The notes beneath the pieces are model-generated. The model saw nothing but the letters and a program-made list of their open reading frames with translations. It was not told the origin of the DNA and ran no database searches. From NCBI GenBank assembly GCA_002686085.1, contig NZAC01000002.1, positions 122,708 to 179,119 on the forward strand: 56,412 bases of DNA, written 5' to 3'. Source of the DNA: Roseibacillus sp. (lineage in GTDB: Bacteria; Verrucomicrobiota; Verrucomicrobiia; Verrucomicrobiales; Akkermansiaceae). Positions within the stretch are counted from its first letter, which is position 1; every line of letters starts with the position of its first letter. Shown piece after piece: positions 55,352 through 56,412 of the stretch. A program made the translations under genes and the position numbers.

Positions 55352-56353
55352 ATGAAACATTACACACTCCTTATCATTTCCATGGCTCTGGGCTCCTCGC
55401 TTCTCTGGGCGGAGCGTCCCAAGATAGGATCAGTCATCCGGCATGACCCGGACTTTGACAAACTCATTGCGAAAGATGCCGAGATCGAGGTTCTGGCCTC
55501 TGGTTTTGTCTGGTCCGAGGGGCCTGTCTGGGACAGGAAGAAAAACCGCCTCCTCTGGTCTGACGTTCCTGCGAACACGATTTACCAATGGTCAGAGGAT
55601 AAGGAGGGTCATTCTGTGTTTATGACGCCATCCGGATATACGGGAGTGACAGCGGGATATCCGGAGCCGGGTTCAAACGGGTTGTCCTTTGACGCCAAGG
55701 GTCGACTTGTTTCCTGTGAACATGGGGACAGGAGAGTTGCGATGCTGACCCCGGAAGGGGGAAAAGTAACCCTCGCCGACCACTATGACGGGAAGAGATT
55801 CAATAGTCCGAACGATCTGGCGATTCATTCCAATGGAGCCATTTATTTTACAGACCCACCCTACGGTCTTCCGCGCAGAGAGAAGGATCCCCGCCGCGAA
55901 ACTGACTGGTTTGGCGTCTACCGCATTGAAACAAATGGCGAGGTGAGCCTTCTCACCAAGGAGTGTGACCGCCCTAACGGGATCGCGCTTTCACCCGACG
56001 AAAAGAAGCTTTATGTCGCTCAGTCCCATGGACCGAAGCCCTACATCTTCTCATGGGACATCAAGGCAGATGGAACCCTCGGTCCCCAGAAGGTCCTGTT
56101 TGACTGCTCGACGTTGGCCCGGAAGTATCCAGGAGCTCCCGATGGAATGAAAGTAGATAAGGACGGGATAATCTGGACGACTGGTCCGGGTGGGGTGCTC
56201 GTGATTTCTCCAGAGGGGAAACTCCTCGGACATATCCTTACTGGTCAGCGCACCGCAAACTGTAACTGGGGTGATGATGGGTCGACCCTCTACATGACGG
56301 CCGATTTTCATGTCTGCCGGATCAAGACCCTTACAAAGGGAGCAGGCTGGTAG
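55352..56353 (+). CDS. SMP-30/gluconolactonase/LRE family secreted protein
   Basis: The 333-residue protein has a signal peptide (MKHYTLLIISMALGSSLLWA) and a six-bladed calcium-dependent propeller of the SMP-30/Gnl family. The metal residues are in FVWSEGPVWD (Glu), NSPNDLAIHSNGAIYFTDPPYG (Asn, split across a turn), CDRPNGIALSPDEKKLY (Asn) and YPGAPDGMKVDKDGIIW (Asp). Homologues hydrolyse gluconolactone or similar sugar lactones. It would use the products of periplasmic sugar oxidation. About 59 bases of non-coding sequence follow to the end of the window. Confidence 0.92.
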   Translation: MKHYTLLIISMALGSSLLWAERPKIGSVIRHDPDFDKLIAKDAEIEVLASGFVWSEGPVWDRKKNRLLWSDVPANTIYQWSEDKEGHSVFMTPSGYTGVTAGYPEPGSNGLSFDAKGRLVSCEHGDRRVAMLTPEGGKVTLADHYDGKRFNSPNDLAIHSNGAIYFTDPPYGLPRREKDPRRETDWFGVYRIETNGEVSLLTKECDRPNGIALSPDEKKLYVAQSHGPKPYIFSWDIKADGTLGPQKVLFDCSTLARKYPGAPDGMKVDKDGIIWTTGPGGVLVISPEGKLLGHILTGQRTANCNWGDDGSTLYMTADFHVCRIKTLTKGAGW

Positions 56354-56412
56354 GGGCTACAAAGTCTTTCCTACTTCATGGCGAGAACACCATTGCTCAT
56401 GGAGCATTTGGG

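Overview
The window looks like a chromosomal segment of a moderately GC-rich member of the PVC superphylum, most probably Verrucomicrobiota, and possibly a marine or polysaccharide-degrading lineage. This rests on protein families seen directly: tandem sulfatases, a PSCyt/PSD1 protein paired with a DUF1501 protein, PVC-type propeller/HEAT/cytochrome fusions, DUF1080 and ThuA proteins, and a single-chain glycyl-tRNA synthetase. There is no insertion sequence, CRISPR array or phage-like block. Housekeeping genes alternate with secreted carbohydrate and redox genes.

Layout. 1-341: untranslated leader with a cobalamin-riboswitch-like fold. 342-3870: two secreted sulfatases. 3999-13167: housekeeping genes rlmH, glyQS, xseA, sucC, sucD, ispF, an inositol-monophosphatase-like gene, coaB, coaC and gmk. 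coaC and coaB are separated by one amber codon in an otherwise open frame. 13362-13892: small P-loop protein. 13925-17676: four-gene minus-strand cluster for non-phosphorylative L-fucose catabolism. 17872-24004: membrane-anchored alpha/alpha-toroid protein, DUF1501 protein and PSD1/PSCyt protein. 24142-26643: mutS. 26804-28097: two small exported proteins, the second a cytochrome b562 homologue. 28154-29736: L,D-transpeptidase and Fpg/Nei glycosylase. 29795-33246: TPR protein translationally coupled to a DUF1080-propeller-HEAT-cupredoxin giant. 33451-34479: a 34-residue bS22/AURKAIP1-like protein and hisG. 34661-35904: two unrecognised genes flanking an AT-rich divergent intergenic region. 36055-38055: transketolase. 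38076-40187: cobalamin riboswitch and BtuB-like receptor. 40216-44669: tandem-repeat aspartic protease, tyrS, membrane protein, tRNA-His, rnc and an unknown gene. 44760-56353: secreted oxidative-carbohydrate block with a VCBS protein, a propeller-HEAT-cytochrome c protein, ThuA, a ThuA-propeller-HEAT-CBM-cupredoxin fusion, a YbhE-type lactonase, a small exported protein and an SMP-30-type lactonase.

How the genes may work together (inference). The sulfatases could desulfate algal or mucin-like glycans and release fucose, which the 13.9-17.7 kb cluster could convert to pyruvate plus L-lactate. The periplasmic propeller fusions carry alternative redox heads (cupredoxin or cytochrome c) beside domains linked to 3-keto-sugar chemistry (DUF1080, ThuA) and two lactonase-like propellers. 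This suggests sugar oxidation outside the cytoplasm with electrons passed to fused copper or heme centres. A canonical B12 riboswitch controls a BtuB-like receptor. A second, divergent B12-like fold in front of the sulfatases is the most unexpected regulatory signal in the window.
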